This document shows, in pieces, positions 36,201-45,065 of a stretch of 49,585 bases of DNA. The stretch spans positions 1 through 49,585 of the forward strand of contig JAISEL010000136.1 of the NCBI GenBank assembly GCA_031264185.1. Reading direction: 5' to 3'. The position numbers and the translations under genes were made by a program. Positions within the stretch are counted from its first letter, which is position 1; every line of letters starts with the position of its first letter. The stretch comes from Deltaproteobacteria bacterium. Lineage in GTDB: Bacteria; Desulfobacterota; Desulfarculia; Adiutricales; Adiutricaceae. Under the pieces are notes generated by a model. That model saw nothing but the letters and a program-made list of their open reading frames with translations. It did no database searches and was not told the DNA's origin.

Positions 36201-37017
36201 GAGGAATTGAAAAATTATTGATTGAAAAAATTATTGTTAATGCAGTGTCTATACCACCCAATTTTATATTAATACGATTAATATTTTCTTAAATAAAAAG
36301 AAAGACTTACTTATATTGCTTTATTTATATTATTACAAACAGTCTTTTTTAAATAATATGATAAATATTTTTGGCTTATAAATAAATTATTCAATTTTTA
36401 TGCATAATTAGTTTCAAATAAAGTAGTATTATTATTTATTTTTGATATCAATTTTTATAGTTTTAAATTTTTTTAATATAATAAATCTAATTATTTTTAA
36501 AATATGCTATTTTTTATCTAAAATAATTTTGCTCCGCGAGGCTTCGGAAACTCAGAAACCGCAATCTGAAGAGTCAAATTTTATTTGCCATGAAAATCCA
36601 TGACCAATAAAGATATCTGAAGAAGTCTATTGTTCATCAATATGGAGGCTTAAAAATTCATGGCAATATTTGGTATTATTATAATAATAGTACTAAATAT
36701 AATTTATATAAATTATATTTAATTAAATACATTAAAAGCAATTTAATATTCTATAAAAATTATAAAAAAATATAATAAGACTAAAAAAACAAGTTTAATA
36801 TATTTAATTTACTAAAAAAGATAATATTTTCACATGGCTTGCAAGAAACCCAAGAGATATGGCGGTTGCTAATTGCGAAAAAATCTCAATAAGGCCGATT
36901 GCCGGCTGGGCGGAAAAAAATTTTTTTATCGCCCGAAAGCGGGTCAAATGTCTTTGGTCATATCCATTAATGACATCCCGAACGCCAGCTGGAATATAAA
37001 CTAATATCAAATATCAA
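36201..37017. other. Very AT-rich island between inverted repeats
   Basis: Extreme AT-richness, especially 36,270-36,830, with no supported gene. It is framed by the inverted repeat copies A and B. The 68-codon minus-strand frame at 36804-37010 looks like chance. Confidence 0.5.
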
Positions 37018-37109
37018 GATGCATTCGTAAAATCCTGTTTTCGGAAGTCGAGTTTAAAAAATGTAATGGTATCAATAATTTTCTAAAAAAAGGGCTTTTT
37101 GCGAGGCCG
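37018..37109 (-). repeat. Long dispersed repeat, copy B
   Basis: Reverse complement starts CGGCCTCGCAAAAAGCCC and ends TTTTACGAATGCATC, matching copy A over about 90 bp with scattered differences. Confidence 0.7.
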
Positions 37110-37737
37110 TCAGTTAATAGGCGCCTCAAGATTAAGACCTTCATCGGCACGGGCCCTAATGCTCAGAACCCAGCTTTATGCTGTCCTGCTCTCTTTCATA
37201 ATCATAAGATATTAGCAGGTCCTGTGTAAAAAAGGCTGGTGCGCCGCCCCCCTCCTTATGGCCATTTTTAGGCTGAGTCTTCATTTACATCACAGCCTTT
37301 ACGCCTGGCTGGACAAACTGCCGCCAGAGGCCAGCGACGAAAGCAGAGAGGCCGGGCTGTTTCAGCCTGACTCTGCCAGGGGCGAGCTGTCAGGGCCCAG
37401 ATCGGGATTGGCCGGATTTCCTGGACAGCATAAACCAGGACCAACTCAACCGGCTGAATTGAGGATCCGGCTTTTATGGCTGCCTAAATCCTTTTTCCAT
37501 CCAGGGCAAAATGAAAAGAAGCTCTCTTAGGGTCATCATGCAAGGGTTAAGCGCTGGATTTGTTTGGACAGCATACCTCAAAGCCCTTCAGGGGTCAGAA
37601 ATTCAAATCGCCGTTTTTGACGGTTAGAGGGGTTAGGGGGAGCTGCTGTCAAGGAGCTGCGGCAGTTGGCTTAGTTTTGAAATTTTCTTGGACAGCTGTG
37701 ATAAATTAAAGGAAAAAACAGCCCTCCGGCCGGTTCA
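37110..37737. other. Intergenic with a sequence shared with 41.95 kb
   Basis: TAGGCTGAGTCTTCATTTAC plus ATC (37269-37291) occurs again in inverse orientation at 41950-41972. A 90-codon plus-strand frame (37258-37530) covers it but has no recognisable features. Otherwise nothing seen. Confidence 0.4.
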
Positions 37738-37772
37738 AAAGGCCGGGTATTTTAAACTGCCCGGCCTTTCTT
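37738..37772. terminator. Bidirectional intrinsic terminator
   Basis: GGCCGGG (37741-37747) pairs with CCCGGCC (37760-37766). The hairpin has TTTCTTT on the plus side and, on the minus side, TTTTG. It can end transcription of the exported flavodoxin gene (minus strand) about 55 bp after its stop. Confidence 0.7.
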
Positions 37773-37825
37773 TATGGGCAAGAAGGGCTGATCATTAATA
37801 GTTTAGGCCTGATTGCCGGCCGGGA

Positions 37826-38455
37826 CTATTCCAGGGTCATATTTAAAAGCCAGGCGCTGACCTCTTCTTCCAGACCAGGCGACTGCATCATTCGCCTGGT
37901 AAAGATCTGGCCGCCTTCCAAAACCTGGGCATTGGTAAGAATTTTAGTCAGATGGTCGTAAGCCTGCCCCGGCCCGCTGCCGGAAGTGCCGAAGGCGATG
38001 ACTTTCTTGCCCATAAAATCCATTCCCACTAAAAAAGCCGCTGTTGGCTCGGCCACATCGCCGAACCACACCGGGCTGCCGACAAAGATGAAGTCATAAC
38101 CGCTCACGTCCGGGTGCGGGGTTTTAACTTTTATATTAGTGCCAGCTTTTTTCAGATTAGTGGTCATTTCGATCAGCTCTTTTTCATTGTCCGGCAGCTT
38201 TTCCTGGGTCTCAATTTTGATCAAATCCCCGCCCGTCACCTGTTTCATTGTCTGGGCCAGTTTTTCGGTGTTACCGGTTTGGGAAAAGTAGATAATTAGG
38301 TTTTTGCCGAAACGGCCGGTGGCGATCAGTTTCGGCGGCCCGTTCTGGTCTTCGGTTTGAGCGGTTCTCCGGGCAGTATCCTGAGCTGATGTCTGAGCCA
38401 AAGAGACTACGAAGAAAGCTAAAAAGAAGAATAAAATCGCGGAAAATTTTTTCAT
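37826..38455 (-). CDS. Exported flavodoxin-like protein
   Basis: A 209-residue protein with a flavodoxin fold (Flavodoxin_4-like) behind a signal peptide. Residues 1-25 are a classical signal: MKKF, a hydrophobic core, SLAQTSAQ. After a polar linker the FMN loop reads IIYFSQTGNTEKL, followed by GGDLIKIETQE and YDFIFVGSPVWFGDVAEP, AFGTSGSGPG. The ATG at 38455 is chosen since the signal peptide begins there; upstream ATGs (38473, 38488) would add charged residues before it. An exported flavodoxin is unusual because FMN and reductants are cytoplasmic; relatives occur in gut bacteria, sometimes as lipoproteins, but no lipobox is seen here. A terminator follows. Confidence 0.85.
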   Translation of the reverse strand: MKKFSAILFFFLAFFVVSLAQTSAQDTARRTAQTEDQNGPPKLIATGRFGKNLIIYFSQTGNTEKLAQTMKQVTGGDLIKIETQEKLPDNEKELIEMTTNLKKAGTNIKVKTPHPDVSGYDFIFVGSPVWFGDVAEPTAAFLVGMDFMGKKVIAFGTSGSGPGQAYDHLTKILTNAQVLEGGQIFTRRMMQSPGLEEEVSAWLLNMTLE

Positions 38456-38618
38456 AAAAATTTTTAACCCCATTGACCGGAAATGCATCCTCTGGCCGGG
38501 GTCTGCGGACCTCCTTTTCGGTCTGATATGATGTCAGAATAATATGGCCGGGGCTCCGGGCCGCCGGCTTAAGCGGTTTAACCGCTATCGGGCTCAGGGG
38601 CAGTGAGGCTGCAATGGC

Positions 38619-40304
38619 TTATTTGTTTTCCTGGCCAAAAATAATCCGAGGCTCAAAATCAGCCTTAACCGGACCGTTTTTTAGATATTTTGCCAGAATA
38701 TCGGAAGTCAGCTGATCGGTTTTGGTCCATTTAAGGCCAGCCAGGGTCTGAAAGCCGTCCCCGCCGTGGGCGATAAAGTCCGGGGCTATGAGGCGGTAGC
38801 GTCCTTCAGGGGTGATATTTTTCCATTCACCGCTGTCTTGGTACCGGATCTCTTTCAGAATGCATTTCTGGTCAGTAACTTCATAGATGATTTTAAGTCC
38901 GGCCACCTGAAGGAACTTACCCGAGTAGCCTTCGGGCAGACCGTCGGCCGAATGCTCAAAAATCTTATTAAGTTCCTGTCCTGATATATCGGCATAAAAC
39001 ACAAAATCTTCGAACGGCAGGGTAGAAAGGACATCGGCTACCGTAATTTCGCCGACCGGCAGCGGATGGCGGATAGAACCGCCGTTTAAAACAGCTATCT
39101 GGGCCTCGGGAAAGTAGCTCAGAAAAGAGTCGGCGACCACATCGCCGGTCCGGCACTCCCGGCGGCGGCAGATTCTTGGGTATTCATCAAGCATGGTTTC
39201 CCGGCCCTGAACATTAATCTGGCCAATTTTTTCGGCCATGAGGTTCTGGGCCGGGAGAGCCAGATCATCCAGTAAAGCGGCCAGAGCCTTATTGGCCGCA
39301 GGAGCCTTCATCTGGGCCAGGGTATCGTCATTGACTGGGATGGGGCTGCCGGACCATTTGTCCGGATAGCCTTTTTCGTCAAAGGTGACTTTTAAGAGGC
39401 CCAGATAACGTCCGTGGGAACCGGACGAAACGATCAGGACTGGGCGGCCGGCCGGAGAATTAACTGTGGTAGGGTAGGGTCCCTGGGCTCTGGGCAGGCC
39501 TTCGCCCAATAAAGTGTGGCTGTGACCGCCGACAATGACATCTATCCCATTGACCTCGGCCGCCAGTTCTTTATCTGCGTCAATCCCCAGGTGGGATATA
39601 AGGATTATTATGTCAGTATCCTGGTCCGCCAGACTTTTGACGGCTTCGGTCAGGGCTGTTTTCTCATCGCTTAAAGTGGCTGTGCTTTTAGATTCAGGGC
39701 TGTTCAAACTGGATGAGACCTGGGAGGTCTGGGTGGTCAGACCGACAAATCCGACTTTTCGGCCCTCTATTTCCATAATCGTCCATGGCTTAAGTTTGGA
39801 GGGGACGGAAAGCGGTTCGGACAAAGTCAGATTAGCCGAAAGGACCTGGGCGTTTAAGCTGGTTAAAAGTCTTCTGAAGGTATTGATCCCCCCGTCAAAT
39901 TCATGGTTGCCAGGCACAAAAAACTGGTAGTTTAAGCTGTTTAAGACCGCCACAGTGGCGGTTTCTTTATTTAAACGCCAAAATAAAGTCCCCTGAAACT
40001 GATCTCCGGCATCTACCAAGATAGACTCCGGATACTCTTTTCTCATGGCCGCTATGGCTCTTTCCAGGCGTAAAGTGCCGCCGGAGCCGCCTTCACAAAG
40101 AGACTGGTAGCAGACCCGGCCGTCCGGCCAGAAACCGCCGTAATTGGCGTGTATATCGTTAGTGTGAAGGATGGTCAGGTTGAGCTGGCCGTCTGTTGGG
40201 GGATCGTCCGACAGGGCCGGAGAAACTAAGACCAAGAGGCTTAAAAAGGCTGTAATCAGAGAAAATACAGAAAATCCGGATCGTAGAGTTAATCTTGATT
40301 TCAT
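38619..40304 (-). CDS. Periplasmic 5'-nucleotidase/UshA-type phosphatase
   Basis: A 561-residue secreted nucleotidase of the UshA/CpdB type. N-terminal signal peptide (hydrophobic FSVFSLITAFLSLLVLVSPALS). The metallophosphatase domain shows all metal motifs: ILHTNDIHANYG, DAGDQFQGTLF, VPGNHEFDGG, ILISHLG and GGHSHTLLG. The C-terminal substrate domain has AVLNGGSIR and AHGGDGFQTL. It would release nucleosides and phosphate in the periplasm. The ATG at 40304 has AGAGG eight bases upstream and is preferred to the TTG just before it. It lies 163 bp upstream of the exported flavodoxin gene on the same strand and may share its transcript. Confidence 0.93.
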   Translation of the reverse strand: MKSRLTLRSGFSVFSLITAFLSLLVLVSPALSDDPPTDGQLNLTILHTNDIHANYGGFWPDGRVCYQSLCEGGSGGTLRLERAIAAMRKEYPESILVDAGDQFQGTLFWRLNKETATVAVLNSLNYQFFVPGNHEFDGGINTFRRLLTSLNAQVLSANLTLSEPLSVPSKLKPWTIMEIEGRKVGFVGLTTQTSQVSSSLNSPESKSTATLSDEKTALTEAVKSLADQDTDIIILISHLGIDADKELAAEVNGIDVIVGGHSHTLLGEGLPRAQGPYPTTVNSPAGRPVLIVSSGSHGRYLGLLKVTFDEKGYPDKWSGSPIPVNDDTLAQMKAPAANKALAALLDDLALPAQNLMAEKIGQINVQGRETMLDEYPRICRRRECRTGDVVADSFLSYFPEAQIAVLNGGSIRHPLPVGEITVADVLSTLPFEDFVFYADISGQELNKIFEHSADGLPEGYSGKFLQVAGLKIIYEVTDQKCILKEIRYQDSGEWKNITPEGRYRLIAPDFIAHGGDGFQTLAGLKWTKTDQLTSDILAKYLKNGPVKADFEPRIIFGQENK

Positions 40305-41342
40305 CAATAGAGCCTCTAATTGCGGTTAAGTGCAGCATTTGAATTAATACCGTGAATATTTGATACGAAAAAAGACAGGCAAAAACACCTGAAACTCTTT
40401 AACAATAGGCATTTGAATTCGTTTAGGTCGGCATCCAAAATTTTAGCCCTGGTTTATAAGTCTGAAATATCTGAACTGCATGTTTTTTTGCACAGACGAT
40501 CGGCTTAAAGGCTTTACGAATTTTGTTGAACAGCGATAAAGACGTTTTGAGTTTATGAAAAACAATTCAGCTGTAGATTTAATTACATAAATGTTATTGG
40601 AATGTATGCCTTCTAAATATTGGGCATTTAAAAAATTGCCGTCCTTGAATTGAAAGCTTATCTTTGATAATCAATTACTTATAACGTTTAAATTACCAGC
40701 AGAATCACCTTTATGTATTAAATATATTTCAACATCAGTAAAACTGAAAATGTCAGTTTTCTGAGAGCAGTAAAGATAAAAAAGATGTGTCCGTCTGAGA
40801 TTAGCACTTTTCTTCCGACCGGGCAAGAACTGTAAGAAGCGAAGGGTGACCAACCGGAGGGAAGCGTCTTTGGATGGGCCGCCTTTCGGCTCAGATGCTT
40901 TATATAATTAATAAACTAACTTTATAATTTATCACTTTATCACATTAAAATTGTTATTTTTCTAAAGAGCTGAAACAATTGAACGGAGAGTGGTTGGTAT
41001 CTCATTTTCCTCGCCTAACTCAAACTGATAAGAGAAGTCGCCGAAAAACAAGTTATTATTGAGCTGTTATTTAAAAATACCAGACAGGTGCCTGGACTGT
41101 CGCGGACCAGCGGTGACGTTTAAAATATGTCTTTGGTTCTCTCCAGGGACATTATTCGCAGAGCCGGTGTTTTTCTGCTTGGATGTATCGGTATAAGGTA
41201 TTTGAACTTGAGTTAACGGAAGTTGGCGGTCAGTTCGAACATCTCCATGGGGTTGACCGCCGAAAACAGTATAGATGATGACAATAAGTTTTGTTAAAAA
41301 TTCTATCGCCGGTTTAGCTTTTGGCTGAAAAGGATCTTACAT
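40305..41342. other. One-kilobase intergenic, no gene seen
   Basis: Leader of the nucleotidase gene followed by low-complexity, AT-rich sequence. A 60-codon minus-strand frame (40671-40853) is not convincing. No RNA gene is recognisable. Confidence 0.45.
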
Positions 41343-41544
41343 ATGTCAGACGATATTAATAATTTCACAGAAGCAGAAATTCTTACTGAAACTTAAAAAG
41401 AATACTGGATTGCTACAGCAGGAGGAAGATCTGGAAACCGCTAAATTTATGATTGATTCTAAACGCTGTCTTTAAGCTGGTTTCATCTCTAATTTAGCTG
41501 CTGGAAAAGCACTTGAGGCAGCATTAGTAAATAACAATTATTGA
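41343..41544 (+). pseudogene. HEPN domain protein remnant
   Basis: A dead gene of the HEPN family. After a start at 41343 (MSDDINNFTEAEIL) and a stop, the shifted frame reads EEDLETAKFMIDSKRCL, stop, AGFISNLAAGKALEAALVNNN. This matches the usual HEPN helix pair, xEDLETAxxLLxSxxYxxAxFxxHLAxEKALKA. The second half of the domain, with the RxxxxH motif, is not seen. An MNT remnant follows about 190 bp later, so this was a second HEPN/MNT pair, unrelated in sequence to that at 23 kb. Confidence 0.65.
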
Positions 41545-41734
41545 GTATTTTATGGCCTTTAAATATTGAAATAAGATATTGATAATTTATAAAATAGTTA
41601 GATAGAATATTAAATTATAAAAAATACACTGGTATATACTTAAATACTGATGATTTTTTATTATAAATAAAATAAAAATTATAATATTTGTAAAATAATA
41701 TGTATAAAAAGTTTTAAAATACTTTTCTCATCAG

Positions 41735-41944
41735 CAAGCAGTATTATTTAGTTTATACGCAAATAATGCAGCTGGAGAGTCTAGTGATATAGATGGAGCA
41801 GTTGTTTTTAACAACTTTAAGGGAGACTTTATAGATGATTCAGCTCTGCTTTAGAAGTTGACTGAAGAAATAAGTTGCCTTATAGAACCTGTATTATTAG
41901 ATAAAAAACCTAGGGTCATAGTGATTTTGTCAAACATATTTTAA
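41735..41944 (+). pseudogene. MNT nucleotidyltransferase remnant
   Basis: Dead minimal nucleotidyltransferase. The frame reads AVLFSLYANNAAGESSDIDGAVVFNNFKG in two halves, with the catalytic DID pair intact but the GS of the nucleotide loop changed. It then has a stop after DDSALL and continues with KLTEEISCLIEPVLLDKK. No start codon can be assigned. Strongly AT-rich. It belongs with the HEPN remnant upstream. Confidence 0.65.
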
Positions 41945-42190
41945 TCAGATGTAAATGAAGACTCAGCCTAGTAAGGGCCAGAAGGCGGGGAACACGTCAG
42001 CCAGTTTTACACATGGCCTGCCAATGCCTCAGAATTATAAAAGTGTTCAGGGCAGCAAAAAGGTAAATTAATCTGCCTATTGACTTTAAAAAGCCGTTTG
42101 GCTATAGTGTCAATTTTCCGGCGGCGGGTATCTGTCTCCAAAGGCAGTTAAAAATCGTATTTTTGACTCATAAATCAGGAAAAACTAAAA
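41945..42190. other. Intergenic before tRNA-Met
   Basis: Contains the inverse copy (41950-41972) of the 23-bp sequence at 37269-37291. No gene seen. Confidence 0.45.
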
Positions 42191-42267
42191 GGCGATGTAG
42201 CTCAGCCGGTTAGAGCATGCGGCTCATATCCGCAGTGTCCGGGGTTCAAGTCCCTGCATCGCCACCA
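42191..42267 (+). tRNA. tRNA-Met (anticodon CAT)
   Basis: A complete 77-nt cloverleaf including an encoded CCA. Acceptor arms GGCGATG and CATCGCC pair fully. The D-arm region is GCTCAGCCGGTTAGAGC. The anticodon stem TGCGG/CCGCA carries the loop CTCATAT with anticodon CAT, and the T-arm has GGTTCAAGTCC. This is elongator-type Met, though a tRNA-Ile with lysidine-modified CAT cannot be fully excluded. It is the probable attachment site of the island to its right. Confidence 0.95.
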
Positions 42268-42577
42268 TAACTTAGAAAAACTTAAGTCCCAATAAGTCTC
42301 ATTTTGCCCCGTAAGCTGCACCATTAAAAGGTTTCCGGGGTTTTCTTTTGTCCTCACCCATACCCCAAAAGCCCCAGAAAAAGCATTAAAATCCTTTACA
42401 GCCAAGATAAAAGCGGGTATATTTCCGGCACAGCCACTTTGGAGCCAGGTCTATGCCCGCTTTGCTGAAAGTCTGAGCCTGCATGGTTTTGAGCTCTTTT
42501 TGGGCTGGCATTGAACCCAAAGCCGCAACAGAATTATATATTCTAGCCTAGGTCATACCCGCTCTACCGGAAGCCCA
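42268..42577. other. Spacer between attachment tRNA and integrase
   Basis: About 310 bp without a gene. A hairpin with GGTTTCCGGGGTTTTC may end tRNA transcription. The 67-codon minus-strand frame here only translates the complement of the tRNA. Confidence 0.5.
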
Positions 42578-43780
42578 ATGCATTCACCCAATACTAATAA
42601 ACTGACAGATGTTCAGATTCGCCGTCTGAAGGCCGGAGAAAAGCCGTATAAAGCCATGGACGGGAAAGGGCTGTATCTCTATGTCCCGACCACCGGGGCC
42701 AAGATTTGGAGGTATAATTTCCGATTCCAGGGGAGACACAAAACCTTGACAATAGGACCTTACCCTGAAGTCAGTCTGGCCCGGGCCAGGGAGAAAACCA
42801 TGCAGGCACGGCAGGCCCTTATCTCCGGAGTCGACCCGGCCGCCCAGAAGAAGGCGGAGAAAGAGGCCGCCAAGACAGGGAGCAGTGACAATTCTTTTGG
42901 GGCTCTGACCCTTGAGTACCTGGAAGTCCACCGGGAAGGGCTGAAGGAAGGTTATCTTAAAAACACCTTCGGCCGCGTCAAACTGCATCTGTTCCCTTAT
43001 CTGGCCCACCGGCCCGTCAATGAGATTGAGCCGCCGGAACTTCTGGCCGTCTTAAGACGGATTGAAGGTCAAGGATTACTGGAGACAGCCCGGCGGATGC
43101 GAACCCTGACCAGTCAGGTTTTCAGATACGCCATCGCCACCGGCCGGGCGACTCGGGACATCGCTTGGGATTTAAGAGGAGCTTTGAAGGCGCCGAAGAC
43201 CAAGCATCACCCGAGCCTGACTAACCCTAAGGACCTCCGCAGGCTGCTGATAGCCATTGACGGTTACCACGGAACTCCGACCGTCAAAGCCGCCTTACGG
43301 TTGGCGCCTCTTGTTTTTGCCCGGCCTGGCGAATTAAGGCGCGCCGAATGGTCAGAGCTTGACCTGGCCAAGCGAGAGTGGAAAATACCGGCCGAGAAGA
43401 TGAAAATGGGCAGACCTCACATAGTCCCCCTCAGCGCTCAGGCTATGTCCATAATCGAAGACCTCAGAACCCGAACCGGCAGGGGGCGGTATCTGTTCCC
43501 TGGCCCGAGGACGGCCGCCAGACCTATTACAGACGCTACCCTGTTAAACGGCCTTCGGAGCATGGGCTTTACCAAAGATGAAATAGTACCCCACGGATTC
43601 AGGAGTATAGCCAGCACTATATTGAATGAGCAGGGATACAGCCCCGACTGGATCGAGCGTCAGCTGGCCCACGTCCCCGGAGGAGTCAGGGCCGCTTACA
43701 ATTACGCTCAGTACCTGCCTGAACGCCGCAAGATGATGCAGGAATGGGCCGACTACCTGGACGGCCTGAAGAAAGACTGA
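42578..43780 (+). CDS. Tyrosine integrase, P4/DUF4102 type
   Basis: A 400-residue island integrase. The N-terminal DUF4102 arm domain (residues 5-85: LTDVQIRRLKAGEKPY, MDGKGLYLYVPTTGAKIWRY) binds arm-type sites. A SAM-like core-binding domain follows. The catalytic domain shows the first Arg in ARPGELRRAEW, HGFR for the HxxR pair, QLAHVPGG for the second His position, and the nucleophilic Tyr in AAYNYAQYLPERR. All are present, so it may be active. It lies 310 bp from the 3' end of tRNA-Met, pointing into the island, the usual layout for islands integrated in tRNA genes. The other attachment site must lie beyond the right edge. Confidence 0.93.
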   Translation: MHSPNTNKLTDVQIRRLKAGEKPYKAMDGKGLYLYVPTTGAKIWRYNFRFQGRHKTLTIGPYPEVSLARAREKTMQARQALISGVDPAAQKKAEKEAAKTGSSDNSFGALTLEYLEVHREGLKEGYLKNTFGRVKLHLFPYLAHRPVNEIEPPELLAVLRRIEGQGLLETARRMRTLTSQVFRYAIATGRATRDIAWDLRGALKAPKTKHHPSLTNPKDLRRLLIAIDGYHGTPTVKAALRLAPLVFARPGELRRAEWSELDLAKREWKIPAEKMKMGRPHIVPLSAQAMSIIEDLRTRTGRGRYLFPGPRTAARPITDATLLNGLRSMGFTKDEIVPHGFRSIASTILNEQGYSPDWIERQLAHVPGGVRAAYNYAQYLPERRKMMQEWADYLDGLKKD

Positions 43781-44028
43781 ACGCAAGAGAACGTTCGCCT
43801 GGGCTTTCTGCTGCACGGACCACGGTTAAAGAGGAAAAATTCTCCATTTGGGCCCATAGGGGGTTTAAGCCGCAAAAAAAGATACGCATGCCAGCAATAA
43901 TATAACGAAGCAGTGCCATGATATCAATTCACGGCTTGACATGCCTTAAAGTCAACCACGGCTTGACCGGCCCTAAAGCCAAACCGGCACAAATTTAGCC
44001 GTAAGCTGCCGCACTGATGCTTGAAACT
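43781..44028. other. Spacer after the integrase
   Basis: No gene seen. A short near-repeat occurs at 43927-43972: CACGGCTTGACATGCCTTAAAG and CACGGCTTGACCGGCCCTAAAG (shown in parts), with GTCAA between, possibly an integrase or regulator site. Confidence 0.4.
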
Positions 44029-45040
44029 GCATTTTGGACTAACTAAAGAACTATCTTCATATGAAGCGGCAGAAAAAGCTTTATTTAAGATTTATAGCGT
44101 ACAAATTAATGATGATTTAGTAAGAAAAGTAATTGATTTTATTGGAAATATTATTTTTAGTAAATATACTCAAAAAGCATAAATTGACTATGAAAATTTG
44201 ATTAACAGGAATATAATATATGATAAAGATAAGATTGACAAGGTTTTTTATATTGAAATTGATGGAACAGCTATTAATACACGGCATAAGAATGCTGATA
44301 ATTCGTCATGGCGAGAAAATAAACTTTATGTAGTATTTTATGATGATAACATTAAGTTTAGCTATAATGATACTACTAAAAAATATTAATACTCTGTTAA
44401 AAAATGTGAATATTCTGTATTTATTGATTTAATTTAGTTTTTAAAAAATATATTTATTCTTACGCACTAAATAATAATTTAAATAGATATAAAGATACTG
44501 TTTTAATCACTAGTAGCGCTAATTGGATTAGTTATTTGAAAGATGAGCTTTTTCCAGAAGCGCAACAGATTCTTGATTTCTTCCATCTTTGTGAGAATTT
44601 GTATTCTTTTACTAAAATTTATTTTAATCATGATGAATCTAAATATATTCCATGGGTTGAAAAATATAAAGCTATGTTTAAAAATGGAAATCATATTCCA
44701 GCAATTAATGAAATACAGCAAATTTCTAAAAACAAAAATATACAATAATCTGGAAATATTTCTAAATATTTGGATAATAATATTAATAATGTTAACTATT
44801 GTGCTTGCATAAATAAAGGGTATTTTATAGGCAGCGGCGCAGTCGAAAGTGGAAATAAAGTCGTTCTCCAAAAACGTCTTAAAGGACATGGGATGAGATG
44901 GAATCCTGATACCGCTCAAACACTGCTCACATTAAAAGCAAAATATGAGAGTGAACTTTGGGTTAAAGATGGTCGTTCCCAGTGAGAGAGTATTTTGGAT
45001 TATCGACAAAATAAAGTCTGTTGTGAAGACTAAATAATGT
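44029..45040 (+). pseudogene. UPF0236/ISLre2-like transposase, decayed
   Basis: Remnant of an AT-rich DDE-type transposase. Pieces in order: LTKELSSYEAAEKALFKIY (44038 on), DKVFYIEIDGTAINTRH and SSWRENKLYVVFY (44235-44340), then after stops SYLKDELFPEAQQILDFFHL and KIYFNHDESKYIPWVEKYK (44530-44680), and finally GYFIGSGAVESGNKVVLQKR with GHGMRWNPDTAQTLL (44815-44930). Several in-frame stops and a frameshift near 44750 rule out a single product. No terminal repeats were located. It has cut off the 5' end of the next gene. Confidence 0.75.
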
Positions 45041-45065
45041 CTATAAGCGTAATTTTTACATAGAA

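Noticed and set aside
36049-36261. 70-codon minus-strand ORF in repeat copy A
   Set aside because: It consists largely of the dispersed repeat and the 18-bp tandem duplication.
37258-37530. 90-codon plus-strand ORF
   Set aside because: No family features, no good ribosome site, and it lies in a decayed spacer; only its repeated 23-bp segment is of note.
42202-42405. 67-codon minus-strand ORF ending in WWRCRDLNPGHCG
   Set aside because: It translates the complement of tRNA-Met, a common spurious annotation.
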